Shown here: one piece after another, positions 9,499-18,045 of the stretch
Layout of the letters: each line of letters starts with the position of its first letter
How positions within the stretch are numbered: the stretch's first letter is position 1
Position numbers and translations under genes: made by a program
Notes under the pieces: generated by a model
The model's database searches: none
The model's input: only the letters and a program-made list of their open reading frames with translations
Told to the model about the DNA's origin: nothing
From: Pseudomonadota bacterium
GTDB lineage: Bacteria; Pseudomonadota; Gammaproteobacteria; Burkholderiales; Burkholderiaceae_C
DNA length: 64,000 nucleotides
Direction: 5' to 3'
Assembly: GCA_021819435.1 (NCBI GenBank)
Contig: JAKARB010000013.1
Coordinates: 62,001-126,000 of the forward strand

Positions 9499-11108
9499 GT
9501 CTCGCTCACCGTGTCGTGTTGATGTTGAAGAAAGGCGCGCAGCTCGACGGGTTGGTCGGGCTGTTGCTGTTGCACGCGCAAGGCGAGGCGCCAGGTGCGG
9601 CCGGCCTCGTTGCGGTAGAGGGCTTGTTCGACGATGCGGCCATTGGCCCCGGCGCTGACTTGAGCGCGCAGCGGGGCGTCGGCGGGGAGCTTGTCGATGG
9701 CTGGGCCGGCGAAGTCGACGATGAACTGCTGTTCGCCGGGAGCCAGTTCGGCGAAGCCCCGGCCCACGCGGGTCTGCACCACCCAGGCGCTCGGTGGGCG
9801 CTGCTGACGCTGGCCCTGCCAGTGGATGCGGTAGTCGAACCTGAGCGGCTCGCCAGGGGCGGGCAGCTTGCTCGGCACCCAGTACGCGACGATGTTGTCG
9901 TTCGTTTCATCGGGGGTGGGCAGCTGCAGCAGCTCCACCCGGCCAGCACCCCAGTCGTGCGTGGGCTCGACCCAGGCGCTGGGCCGGCGCTCGTAGCGCG
10001 CCTCCACGTCTTCGTAGCTGGAGAAGGACCGGTCGCGCTGCATCAGGCCGAAGCCGCGCAGCGAAGGCACCGCGAACGAGGTGGTCAGGGGCTTGGCCGG
10101 GTTGATCAGGGGGCGCCACAGCCACTCGCCGCTGCCGCTGTGCACCATCAGCCCGTCGGAGTCGTGCACCTCGGGGCGGAAGTCGGTGCGGTGAGGCTGG
10201 TTCTCGCCGAACATGTACATGCTGGTGAGCGGGGCGATGCCCAAGGTGGCGATGGGCGGCTGCGCACCTGCGCGCACGAAGATGCGGCTCTGCACCTCGG
10301 TGACCGTGTCCTCGCCGGGGCGCACCTCGAAGCGGTAGGCGCCGGTCACGCGGCGCGATTCCAGCAGGGCGTGGATGACCACGGCGCTGGCACTGGCTGT
10401 GGGGCGCTCCACCCAGAACTCGGTGAAGCGGGGGAACTCCTCGCCGCCTTGCCCGCCCACGGTGTCGACCGCGAGGCCGCGCGCCGACAGGCCGTAGTGC
10501 TGGCCCGCCCCGATGGCGCGGAAGTAGCTGGCGCCCAGGAAGACGATCAACTCATCCTTGTAGGTCTGCGAGTTGAGTTTGGCGTGGACGCGAAAGCCCG
10601 CCAGGCCGATGTCGCCCCATTGCTTTGGAGACAGGCGGTTCTTGCCGTAGTCGAACTGGCTGGGGTCGAAGCCCAGCGGTTTCACCTGGCCTTGCACCAC
10701 CTCGTGCAGGCGCACGGGTGCGGTTTGATAGAAGCCGAGGTGGAAGTACATCAACTCGAAGGGCAGGCCTTCTTTCCTCCACAGTGCGTGATCAGGCTTG
10801 AAGCGGATGTCGCGGTACTGGTCGTAATTCAGCGACGCCAGTTCAGACGGCAGGGCGGGCGGAGCTGGGGGCGGTGCCGCGAGGGTGGCGCGCTGGCGGG
10901 CGAGCTCAACGACCTGCTCGAACGAAAATGGATTTGAGGTTGGATTTGAGGTTGGATTTGAGGTTGGACTTGAGGTTGGACTTGAGGTCGGACTTGAGGT
11001 GGCGGCTTGGCCTTCAGCCCACGCCGCAGAGCCCAACAGGAGGCAAGAAGCCGACAGGGTCAGCCAGGCGAACAGGCGCCGCAGGGGCGAACGTGACGAG
11101 CTGGACAT
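9468..11108 (-). CDS. opgG: Periplasmic glucans biosynthesis protein OpgG (MdoG)
   Basis: 546 residues from the chosen ATG, which begins a clean signal peptide (MSSSSRSPLRRLFAWLTLSA, ending AAWA). A longer frame upstream has no recognisable content. The mature protein has the OpgG fold signature: FSFEQVVELARQRA, YDQYRDIRFKPDHALW, FELMYFHLGFY, and a C-terminal Ig-like part. It acts in the periplasm on glucan made by OpgH. Right after the signal peptide there is a Ser/Pro/Thr/Asn linker encoded by a 12-bp tandem repeat, not present in the E. coli protein. First gene of the opgGH operon. Confidence 0.94.
   Translation of the reverse strand: MSSSSRSPLRRLFAWLTLSASCLLLGSAAWAEGQAATSSPTSSPTSSPTSNPTSNPTSNPFSFEQVVELARQRATLAAPPPAPPALPSELASLNYDQYRDIRFKPDHALWRKEGLPFELMYFHLGFYQTAPVRLHEVVQGQVKPLGFDPSQFDYGKNRLSPKQWGDIGLAGFRVHAKLNSQTYKDELIVFLGASYFRAIGAGQHYGLSARGLAVDTVGGQGGEEFPRFTEFWVERPTASASAVVIHALLESRRVTGAYRFEVRPGEDTVTEVQSRIFVRAGAQPPIATLGIAPLTSMYMFGENQPHRTDFRPEVHDSDGLMVHSGSGEWLWRPLINPAKPLTTSFAVPSLRGFGLMQRDRSFSSYEDVEARYERRPSAWVEPTHDWGAGRVELLQLPTPDETNDNIVAYWVPSKLPAPGEPLRFDYRIHWQGQRQQRPPSAWVVQTRVGRGFAELAPGEQQFIVDFAGPAIDKLPADAPLRAQVSAGANGRIVEQALYRNEAGRTWRLALRVQQQQPDQPVELRAFLQHQHDTVSETWSNILPAQR
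10930..11001 (-). repeat. 12-bp tandem repeat (six units) in opgG
   Basis: Plus-strand unit GGATTTGAGGTT/GGACTTGAGGTT; six head-to-tail copies with only T/C and terminal-base changes, in frame in opgG. It encodes alternating SPTS/NPTS-type tetrapeptides just after the signal peptide. Unit length is a multiple of three, so copy-number change would lengthen or shorten the linker without a frameshift. Confidence 0.93.
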
Positions 11109-11573
11109 CACGGCCCATGACAGGGACGGCGACGTGGGCAAAGGGACTGACAAGGCAGCGGCCAAGCCAGGCGCATTCTGTTGGGGCAGTGGCAGTTGGG
11201 CGCGCAAAGATGGCGCGGTGTCGAGCGGCTTGGACAGCGGATGCATGGACCGGGCAGCACACGGGTGGTGAAAGACCCCGGTCAAATGGCAACACATGTG
11301 CCAACGCGCCACGGACCCCATGGCGGCGTGCCCTGGCGACGGGCGAATACGCCTTGCGTGGCAAGCACTTACGCGATCAGGAGGCGGTCAGCGCGGGGCG
11401 CGGCGTTCCTGTGAGCAAATGCAAGCGTCCGAAATGCCCATGCGGGATGCGGCCTCCCGGTGTGTTGGGACGCCGTTTGGGCGGGCGATCAGCCGATGCA
11501 GGCCAGCCAAGCGTCGGGCCTTGGCGACAACCTGCGTCGCGGGCATAGCCCAAGTCATTGATTCGAAAGGCTT
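11109..11573. other. Intergenic region upstream of opgGH
   Basis: 465 bp between the end of glrR and opgG, both read leftward, so it must carry the opgGH promoter. I see no convincing gene. A hairpin CCTGTCGC/GCGACAGG at 11579-11600 overlaps the last glrR codons and could weakly terminate glrR, but it lacks a good T tract. Confidence 0.4.
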
Positions 11574-12983
11574 TTAATCCTGTCGCTGATCGGCGACAGG
11601 GTCGCCGTTGCGGAAGGCGTCTGGTGTGAGGCCATGCCGCTGGAGCAGGCGATAAAACTCGGTGCGGTTGCGTTTGGCGAGCCGGGCGGCATCGGCCACG
11701 CTGCCATCGGTCAGTTTGAGCAGGCCGACCAGGTAGTCGCGCTCGAAGCGCTGCCGGGCCTCGGCCAAGGGCAGGATTTCGACGCCGGGGATGCGCAGGG
11801 CGCGCTGGACCAGCGCCAAAGGGATCAGCGGTGTGGTCGCCAGCGCGCAGACCTGCTCGACCACGTTGTGCAACTGGCGCACGTTGCCGGGCCAGGAGGC
11901 GGTGACCAGGGCCGACATGGCCTCGGGCGCGAAACCGTTCATGGGCTTGTCGTACTTGAGGGCCAGGCGCGCCAGGAAGTGGTTCGCCAGCAAGGGGATG
12001 TCCTCGCGGCGTTCGCTCAAGGGTGGCAGTGTCAGGCTCACCACGTTGAGCCGGTAATACAGGTCTTCGCGGAACTGGCCCGAGGCCATCGCGGCGTCCA
12101 GGTCGCGGTGGGTGGCTGAGATGATGCGCACGTCCACTGGCACGGCTTCGCTGGCCCCCACGGGCCGCACCTGGCGCTCTTGCAGCACTCGCAGCAGCTT
12201 GACCTGCAAGGGTGGCGGCATGTCGCCGATCTCATCGAGGAACAGCGTGCCGCCTTGCGCCGCCTGGAACAGCCCCCGGTGGTTCGATACTGCCCCCGTG
12301 AACGCCCCCTTGATGTGCCCGAACAGCTCCGACTCCAGCAGGTTCTCGGGGATCGCCCCGCAGTTGACCGCCACGAAGGGCTGACCGGCCCGCGCGCTGG
12401 CGCGGTGGATGGCCTGCGCCAGCACCTCCTTGCCCGTTCCGCTCTCGCCCCGGATCAGCACGCTCGCGTCGGTGCCGGCCACCATGCGGGCCTCAGAGAG
12501 CAGCTCGGCCATGGTGCTGGAGCGGCTGACGATGTCGGCCTGCCAGTCAGGCGCGGCGGCGTCTGTGTGAGATGGCTCTGGCGCGCTGACCTTCAGTGCG
12601 CGCTGCACCACCTCCAGCAGCGCCTTGCCGTCGAAGGGTTTGGTGAGGTAGCAGAACACACCGCGCGAGGTGGCGCCCACCGCGTCGGGGATGGTGCCGT
12701 GGGCGGTCAGCAGGATCACGGGCAGGGACGGGTGGCGCGAGCGGATCTCGTCGAACAGGGCCAGGCCGTCCATGCCCGGCAACTGCACGTCGCTGACGAC
12801 CACCTGGGGGCGTTCGATGCTCAAGGCGGCCAGCGCCTTCTCGGCCGTGTCCGCCGCTGTGACGCGCAGGCCCGCGCCGCTCAGGCGCATCGACAGCAGC
12901 CGAAGCAGGTCGGGATCGTCGTCAACCAGCAGGATGTTGGGAGGCGTCATGGTGGGTGCGGGCTGAAGGGCCGTCAAGGGCAT
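11574..12983 (-). CDS. glrR: Sigma-54-dependent response regulator, GlrR/QseF-like
   Basis: About 469 residues. A receiver domain (ILLVDDDPDLLRLL, phospho-acceptor Asp in VVVSDVQLPGMDG, Lys in YLTKPFDG) is followed by an AAA+ domain with GESGTGKE, the sigma-54 contact loop GAFTGA and LFLDEIGDM. A Fis-type HTH ends the protein (GSVADAARLAKRNRTEFYRL). It activates sigma-54 promoters when phosphorylated by the kinase two genes upstream. Start chosen at the ATG overlapping the lipoprotein stop (TGATG). The order kinase-lipoprotein-regulator matches glrK-qseG-glrR of Enterobacteria. Confidence 0.9.
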   Translation of the reverse strand: MPLTALQPAPTMTPPNILLVDDDPDLLRLLSMRLSGAGLRVTAADTAEKALAALSIERPQVVVSDVQLPGMDGLALFDEIRSRHPSLPVILLTAHGTIPDAVGATSRGVFCYLTKPFDGKALLEVVQRALKVSAPEPSHTDAAAPDWQADIVSRSSTMAELLSEARMVAGTDASVLIRGESGTGKEVLAQAIHRASARAGQPFVAVNCGAIPENLLESELFGHIKGAFTGAVSNHRGLFQAAQGGTLFLDEIGDMPPPLQVKLLRVLQERQVRPVGASEAVPVDVRIISATHRDLDAAMASGQFREDLYYRLNVVSLTLPPLSERREDIPLLANHFLARLALKYDKPMNGFAPEAMSALVTASWPGNVRQLHNVVEQVCALATTPLIPLALVQRALRIPGVEILPLAEARQRFERDYLVGLLKLTDGSVADAARLAKRNRTEFYRLLQRHGLTPDAFRNGDPVADQRQD

Positions 12984-13609
12984 CAAGGACGAGAGGCAGC
13001 CGCTGGGCGCTGATTGAGGCTGCGCTCGATGGACTTGAGGGCCTCCAGCTTCTCGTTGAGCTGGTCGATGCGGCGTTGGCTGTCGCGCTGCTGATCGCGC
13101 AGTTGGGTGTTCACGCGGTCGATTTGCTCTTGCTGGCGACGCTGTTCGCTCAACAGGGCTTGCAACAGCCAGGCGGGGCCTTGCCAGGCCCGTGCCTCGG
13201 GCTCGGTTCGCTGGAGCACGCCTTGCAGCAGGTCCAGCGCGCGCGTGATGTCGGTGTGCATCAAGCCCAACAGCAAGGCGAGCTCCACGCTCTGTTCAGG
13301 CGAGGCGCGGCCATCGCCCAGCGCGGCGGCGTTCGCAGGCCATTGCTCGGGCGGGGTCGATGCGATGCGGGCCTGGATGGCAGCCCAGCTGCGATCGACT
13401 TCGGCCTGGGTGGGCGCGGGCTTGGACGCGGCGCTGGCCGCAGAGGCAGCGGGTTGCGCAGCGGAGGGCTGCGCAACGGCTTGGTGCCCGGCGGAGGACG
13501 TCGACCATGGGGCGCAGGCCACGCAGAGGCTGGTGGCGAGGGCCGTGATGGCGAGGCGGGCCCAGTGTGTCGGACGTGTCGGTCTGGCGGGGTGATCAAA
13601 CGGGGGCAT
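12983..13609 (-). CDS. QseG-like outer-membrane lipoprotein
   Basis: 208 residues from the ATG at 13609. An N-terminal helix ends in TSLCVAC, a plausible lipobox. Then come an Ala/Ser/Pro linker, a helical segment with Trp/Pro motifs (VDRSWAAIQARI), and a C-terminal coiled coil rich in Q/R/E (about residues 150-195). Sequence match to QseG is weak, so the call rests on position between kinase and regulator, lipoprotein signal and similar length. In Enterobacteria QseG interacts with the kinase. It overlaps the kinase end by 14 nt and the regulator start by 1 nt. Confidence 0.65.
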   Translation of the reverse strand: MPPFDHPARPTRPTHWARLAITALATSLCVACAPWSTSSAGHQAVAQPSAAQPAASAASAASKPAPTQAEVDRSWAAIQARIASTPPEQWPANAAALGDGRASPEQSVELALLLGLMHTDITRALDLLQGVLQRTEPEARAWQGPAWLLQALLSEQRRQQEQIDRVNTQLRDQQRDSQRRIDQLNEKLEALKSIERSLNQRPAAASRP

Positions 13610-15065
13610 GGGGCAGCTCGATGCGAAAGTGGGCGCCGCTGGTGGCTGGTGCAGCACGTGCAGCATGGCTGCCGGCCGCTTCAGGGCGAACCAGGCCGAT
13701 GCGACCACCATGTGCGTCAATGTATTCGCGCACGATGGACAAGCCGATGCCGGTGCCCCGCACTGCGCCTTCCGGTTGGACTTCGCCCCGGTAGAAAGGC
13801 TCGAAGACTCGCTCGACATCGGATGCTGCCACACCCGGGCCGTCGTCCAGGAGATCGAGCATCACCCGACCCGGCGCATGGCTGAGTTGAAAGTGAATGT
13901 GTCCGCCAGTGGGTGCGAAGCGGATGGCGTTGGACAGCAGGTTGCCCAAAGCGGTGCCCAGCTTGTCCGCATCGACCGCCGGCTGGGGCGCGTCGCCTCG
14001 CACCGTCACCTCGATGCGCTTGGCCTGCCATTGCAGTTGCTGCGCCGAGATCTGCTGTTCGATGAGCGCGCGCAGGTCGGTCGGGCGCCGCACGAGCCGA
14101 CGGGCCTCGAAGGCGGCGGCGTTGAAGCGCAGCAGGTCTTCGATCTGCGCCTGCAGGGTCTGCACGTTATGCCCGAGGATGCGGGCCACTTCGGTTTGGT
14201 CGGGGCTGAGGGGGCCGGCGACGCCTTCTTCCAGGATCGCAACGCCCTCGCGCAGGGCGGCCAGGGGCGTCTTCAACTCGTGCGAGATGTGGCGCAGGAA
14301 GCGGGACTTGTCGTCGTCTAGCTCCTTGAGGCGCAGGCGCAGCCAGTCGAGGCGGGTGCCGAGCGCGCGCAGGTCGCTGGGGCCTTGCACGGCGACGGGC
14401 TCGTCCAGGCGGTTCTCGCCGAGTTGCACGATGGCCCGCTCCAGCCGCTTGAGCGGCCTCGCCAGCCAGAGCGCCAGCGCGAGGGCGAGGCCCACGGCCA
14501 GCGAGATGCCCGCCAGCATCTGCCTGCCCAGGGCCGCGCGGCCGGCGTCGATGGCGGCCTGCAAGGATGCGTGGCGAGTCTGGCTGGCCTGGCGCATGGC
14601 GAGGCTCACTTCGGCGTTGATCTCGTGCAGCGCCTGGAAAGAGGCGACGATGCCCTCGCTTTGCAAACCCGGCAGGTGAGCGGAGGCCTTCAGTTGCTTG
14701 CCGATGTTGGCCATCTGCTCGTCCCACCGGGTCACGAGGGCCGCATCCAGGCCATGCAGCGCGAGCGTGTACAGGCTGCGTTGAGCTTCGTCCTTGGCTT
14801 GGGTGTAGCGTTGGAGCAAGGCCGGGTCGCCCAGCACCAGGAACTGGCGGGCGGCGCGCTCCATGGCCACACCGCGCTCTTCGAGGCGCTGGCCTTCGGC
14901 CGCCTCAAGCGCGGCGCGATCGGCCTCGGCCTGGCTGCGTGCGAGCAGGCGCTCCAGGGTGTAGAGGCCGTTGACCGAAGCGGCCGCCAGCAAGCCGGCG
15001 ATCAGCAGGAAGGCCAGCAGCAGGAGGCGGCGGAAGGAGAAGCGTGACAGCAGCACGTGGGGCAT
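13596..15065 (-). CDS. glrK: Sensor histidine kinase, GlrK/QseE-like
   Basis: About 489 residues. TM1 is at residues 12-33 (RRLLLLAFLLIAGLLAAA), followed by a helical periplasmic sensor region, TM2 near 185-205, HAMP, a HisKA box with FLRHISHELKTPLAALREG, and HATPase boxes LGNLLSNAIRFAP, DDGPGV and GTGIGLSIV. It should autophosphorylate on the His of HELKTP and pass phosphate to the GlrR-like regulator. A GTG at 15098, 2 nt after mksB, is an alternative start; the ATG at 15065 gives a normal short N terminus. The operon sits directly downstream of mksB on the same strand. Confidence 0.9.
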   Translation of the reverse strand: MPHVLLSRFSFRRLLLLAFLLIAGLLAAASVNGLYTLERLLARSQAEADRAALEAAEGQRLEERGVAMERAARQFLVLGDPALLQRYTQAKDEAQRSLYTLALHGLDAALVTRWDEQMANIGKQLKASAHLPGLQSEGIVASFQALHEINAEVSLAMRQASQTRHASLQAAIDAGRAALGRQMLAGISLAVGLALALALWLARPLKRLERAIVQLGENRLDEPVAVQGPSDLRALGTRLDWLRLRLKELDDDKSRFLRHISHELKTPLAALREGVAILEEGVAGPLSPDQTEVARILGHNVQTLQAQIEDLLRFNAAAFEARRLVRRPTDLRALIEQQISAQQLQWQAKRIEVTVRGDAPQPAVDADKLGTALGNLLSNAIRFAPTGGHIHFQLSHAPGRVMLDLLDDGPGVAASDVERVFEPFYRGEVQPEGAVRGTGIGLSIVREYIDAHGGRIGLVRPEAAGSHAARAAPATSGAHFRIELPHAPV

Positions 15066-15100
15066 CCGGTTGGACGAGCTTTCACTGTGCCACGCCACCC

Positions 15101-17917
15101 TCAGTAGGTCGACTCAGGCACGCGCCGTTGCAGCACCCCGATCGGCGGCGCCCAGCGCGATCCCTTGGGCTTCTTGGCGGTCACCAGCGTGATGTCGGCC
15201 GGCTCGAACACCTCGACGTTGTGCGTGATCGGCGTGGTCAGCACGTACTGCGCGCGCGTGGAGCGCAGGAAGTGGCCGACCAGCTGGATGTTGCGCACGT
15301 CCAGGTGGGCGAAGGGTTCGTCGATGAAGACGAAGCCGCCGGGGGTCTCGTCGTCCTTCATCAGGCCCACGAGCAGGATGAGGGACTTGATGACCTGCTG
15401 GCCGCCCGAGGCCTCGCCGTCGTTCAGGCCGATGTGGCCCTTGCCGTCGAAGTTGAAGTGGATCTTGAGTTCGGCCTGGCGCAGCGTGGTGTCGTCGTCG
15501 CCGAGGTGGGGCAGCTCGCACTGCACGTCAACGCCGGCGAGCTGGCCGAGTTCGATCACGTTCTTGCGGTAGCGGCGAACGGTGACTTTGAGCACGTCCG
15601 TGTAGCGCTCGCGGGCGTTGTCGACGGCGATGGCGGCGGCGGCGTTGCTGGCCTTGCGCTGGCCGAGTTCGTCTTCCTGACGCAGCACGTTGGCGTTCAT
15701 CAACGTGAGCTGCTCGACCACTGTGGCGTCGGTTTCCCACTGGCCTTCGGTGAGTTCGCGCTCGACGGCTTCGGCGCGCAGGCGGGCCTGGGTGGCGTTG
15801 CCGTAATGCGCCTGCATCTCGCGGATGCGCTCGGGGCTGCGCCAGTGCTTAGGCAGCGAGTGCTTGACCTCGCGGGACATCAGCGCCTGGCCGAGCAGGT
15901 CGTCGAAGCGGGCCTGCCATTCGCGTTCGTGCTGGGCGCTGCGCTGCTCGATGTGGGCGAGGCGTTCTTGCGCCTGGCGGTAGGCGTGCTGGGCGTTGGT
16001 CTGCTCGACCACGGCGTGCTTGAGCTCGGCCTCGGCCTGCTGCCAGCGCTCGCCGGCGTCCACGCGGGCCTGCTTGAGCACGGGCAATTGGCGGCGGGCT
16101 TCGGCGAACTCGGCTTCGCGCTCGACCAGCTCGGCGGCGGCGGTGAAGCCTTGCGCGGCCTGGCGGGCGTCCTGCAACTGGCGGTCAAAGAAGGCCTGGT
16201 CGCGCACGAGGCGGGTCATCTCTTCGTCGAGCAGGGCCAGGCGGTTCTCGATGGAATCGCGGCGGGTGGCCACGGCCGAGGCGCCGAACTGGTGCTGGCT
16301 GGGCTCGACCCACACCGAGCGGCCGCCACGGCCATCGCGGTGGTAGGCCTCGGGGGTGATCCACTCGCCGCCCACCTTCACGCCGGCTTCGGTGCTGTCG
16401 ACGCGGCGGATTTGTTCGAGCTGGCGCAGCAGCCAGCGCGGGGCCGGGGCGGCGAACTTGAGCACGGCGAGCAGGCTGTGCTTGTCGGCGTCAGATGGCG
16501 CATCTTCCACGTCGGCGACGATGTAGTGGCGGTAGCGCTCACGCTCGGCCAGGGCCATGGCCTGGGCTTCGTGGCGCGGGTTGGCCAGCACCACCACCCA
16601 GCGGCTGCCGCGCAGCACGCCTTCGGCGGCGGCACGCCAGCGCTCGTCGGTGATCTCGATGATGTCGGCGATCAGGTGGTGGTTGATGCCGGCCTCATCC
16701 AGCGTGCGGCGAAAGCGCGTGACCTCGGGTGGCGGTGGGGCCTGGCGCTGACCCTTGAGGGCGTCCATGGCACGTTGGGCTTCATCGCGCTGGTCCTTGA
16801 GGCGCTGCCATTGGGTCGACAGCTTCTGCTTGTGTTCGCTGAGCTCGGCGATGCGCTGGGTGAGCTGGCCGGCGTCGCCTTCGACCACGGCCAGGCCTTG
16901 CAGTTCGTCTGCGCGCTTGACCAGGGCCTCGATGGGGCGCTCGGCGTCGCGGGCTTCTTCCTGCGTGCGGCGGGCGGTGCGCACCTTGGCTTCGAGCGCT
17001 TCGACGCGTTCGGCGGCGATGGTCTGGTCTTGCAGGCGTTGCAGCAGGTCGGTCTTGACCTGGCCGTGGGCGCGGCGGTCTTCGCTGGACTGGATGCGCT
17101 GGCGGTGCAGCTCGCGCAGCTTGGTGGCCAGGGACTTGCGCGTTTCCTGGTTGCTGAGCACGGGCACGACCTCGGTGGCCAGGGTTTCGCGCTCCTGGCA
17201 CTTGAGTTCGTACTGGCGGTGGTTGTTGACCCGGGCTTCGAGCTCGGCCCGTTGCGCGCGGCCATGCGAGAGCTCGCGTTCGGCGGCTTCGACTTCCTGC
17301 AGCAATTGCTTCTGGTGGGTGCGGGCCTCGTCGTAACGGTCGAGCACCTCCTGGTCACCGAAGACATCGAAAACCAGGCGCAGCAGCTCCTTGGGGCTGT
17401 ATTCGCACAGGCGGTCGGTCTGGCCTTGTTCGAGGGCCAGCACCTTGGCGATGGCACGGCTCAAACCGGCGCCTTCGAGGCGCTTGCGCCAGTTGTCGAT
17501 GCCCAGCCAGTCGCGGTCGCCACGCTCGATCAGCGTCTCGATGGAGATGTCGCCCTCGACCATGATGTAGCGGCGCGTCCAGTCGCCGCCGTTGCGGTCG
17601 ATGCGGCAGGCCAGCGTGACGACGTCGGCGTAGAGCAGGCAGCGCGCGAACGGGCGGTTGGAAGACTGGCGGTTGCGCGGGCGGTTGTCGACCGTGGCGC
17701 GCAGCCAGGCGCTGTCGGCGTTGGCGTGGCGTGCGTAGGTCTTGTAGTTGCGGCCGCCCGAGCACTCGAGGCCCAGCAGGGTGCGCATGGCATCGAGCAG
17801 GGTGGTCTTGCCCGAGCCGTTGGGGCCGGCGACGGTGATGATGGCGCCGTCGAGCGGCAGGGACAGGCGCTGGCAGTAATCCCAGTGCAGCAGTTCGAGG
17901 CTTTGCAGGTGGAACAT
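15101..17917 (-). CDS. mksB: MksB, SMC-like ATPase of an MksBEF condensin
   Basis: 938 residues, near the length of Pseudomonas MksB. Walker A GPNGSGKTT at 31-39, long coiled coils on both sides, a hinge-like segment around INHHLIADIIEITDERW, and the C-terminal head with signature DGEASGGQQ and Walker B GGFVFIDEPFAHLD. It should dimerise at the hinge and form a ring with the MksE and MksF proteins encoded upstream, acting in chromosome compaction and segregation or against plasmids. mksE and mksF lie about 2.6 kb upstream on the same strand, split off by other genes. No MksG/JetD (Wadjet nuclease) gene is visible. Start: ATG with no clear ribosome binding site. Confidence 0.88.
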   Translation of the reverse strand: MFHLQSLELLHWDYCQRLSLPLDGAIITVAGPNGSGKTTLLDAMRTLLGLECSGGRNYKTYARHANADSAWLRATVDNRPRNRQSSNRPFARCLLYADVVTLACRIDRNGGDWTRRYIMVEGDISIETLIERGDRDWLGIDNWRKRLEGAGLSRAIAKVLALEQGQTDRLCEYSPKELLRLVFDVFGDQEVLDRYDEARTHQKQLLQEVEAAERELSHGRAQRAELEARVNNHRQYELKCQERETLATEVVPVLSNQETRKSLATKLRELHRQRIQSSEDRRAHGQVKTDLLQRLQDQTIAAERVEALEAKVRTARRTQEEARDAERPIEALVKRADELQGLAVVEGDAGQLTQRIAELSEHKQKLSTQWQRLKDQRDEAQRAMDALKGQRQAPPPPEVTRFRRTLDEAGINHHLIADIIEITDERWRAAAEGVLRGSRWVVVLANPRHEAQAMALAERERYRHYIVADVEDAPSDADKHSLLAVLKFAAPAPRWLLRQLEQIRRVDSTEAGVKVGGEWITPEAYHRDGRGGRSVWVEPSQHQFGASAVATRRDSIENRLALLDEEMTRLVRDQAFFDRQLQDARQAAQGFTAAAELVEREAEFAEARRQLPVLKQARVDAGERWQQAEAELKHAVVEQTNAQHAYRQAQERLAHIEQRSAQHEREWQARFDDLLGQALMSREVKHSLPKHWRSPERIREMQAHYGNATQARLRAEAVERELTEGQWETDATVVEQLTLMNANVLRQEDELGQRKASNAAAAIAVDNARERYTDVLKVTVRRYRKNVIELGQLAGVDVQCELPHLGDDDTTLRQAELKIHFNFDGKGHIGLNDGEASGGQQVIKSLILLVGLMKDDETPGGFVFIDEPFAHLDVRNIQLVGHFLRSTRAQYVLTTPITHNVEVFEPADITLVTAKKPKGSRWAPPIGVLQRRVPESTY

Positions 17918-18045
17918 GGAGGCGGCAAACGGTTGGGCGGCCCCTTTGCCTGGCGCCCGGGTGGGGCGATGCCGCCCAGGGTCGCCGGCCGAGGTCGCCG
18001 GTCAGCGATTGTGCCGGAGTCTGGGGACGCCGCCTCCCGCCTCGG

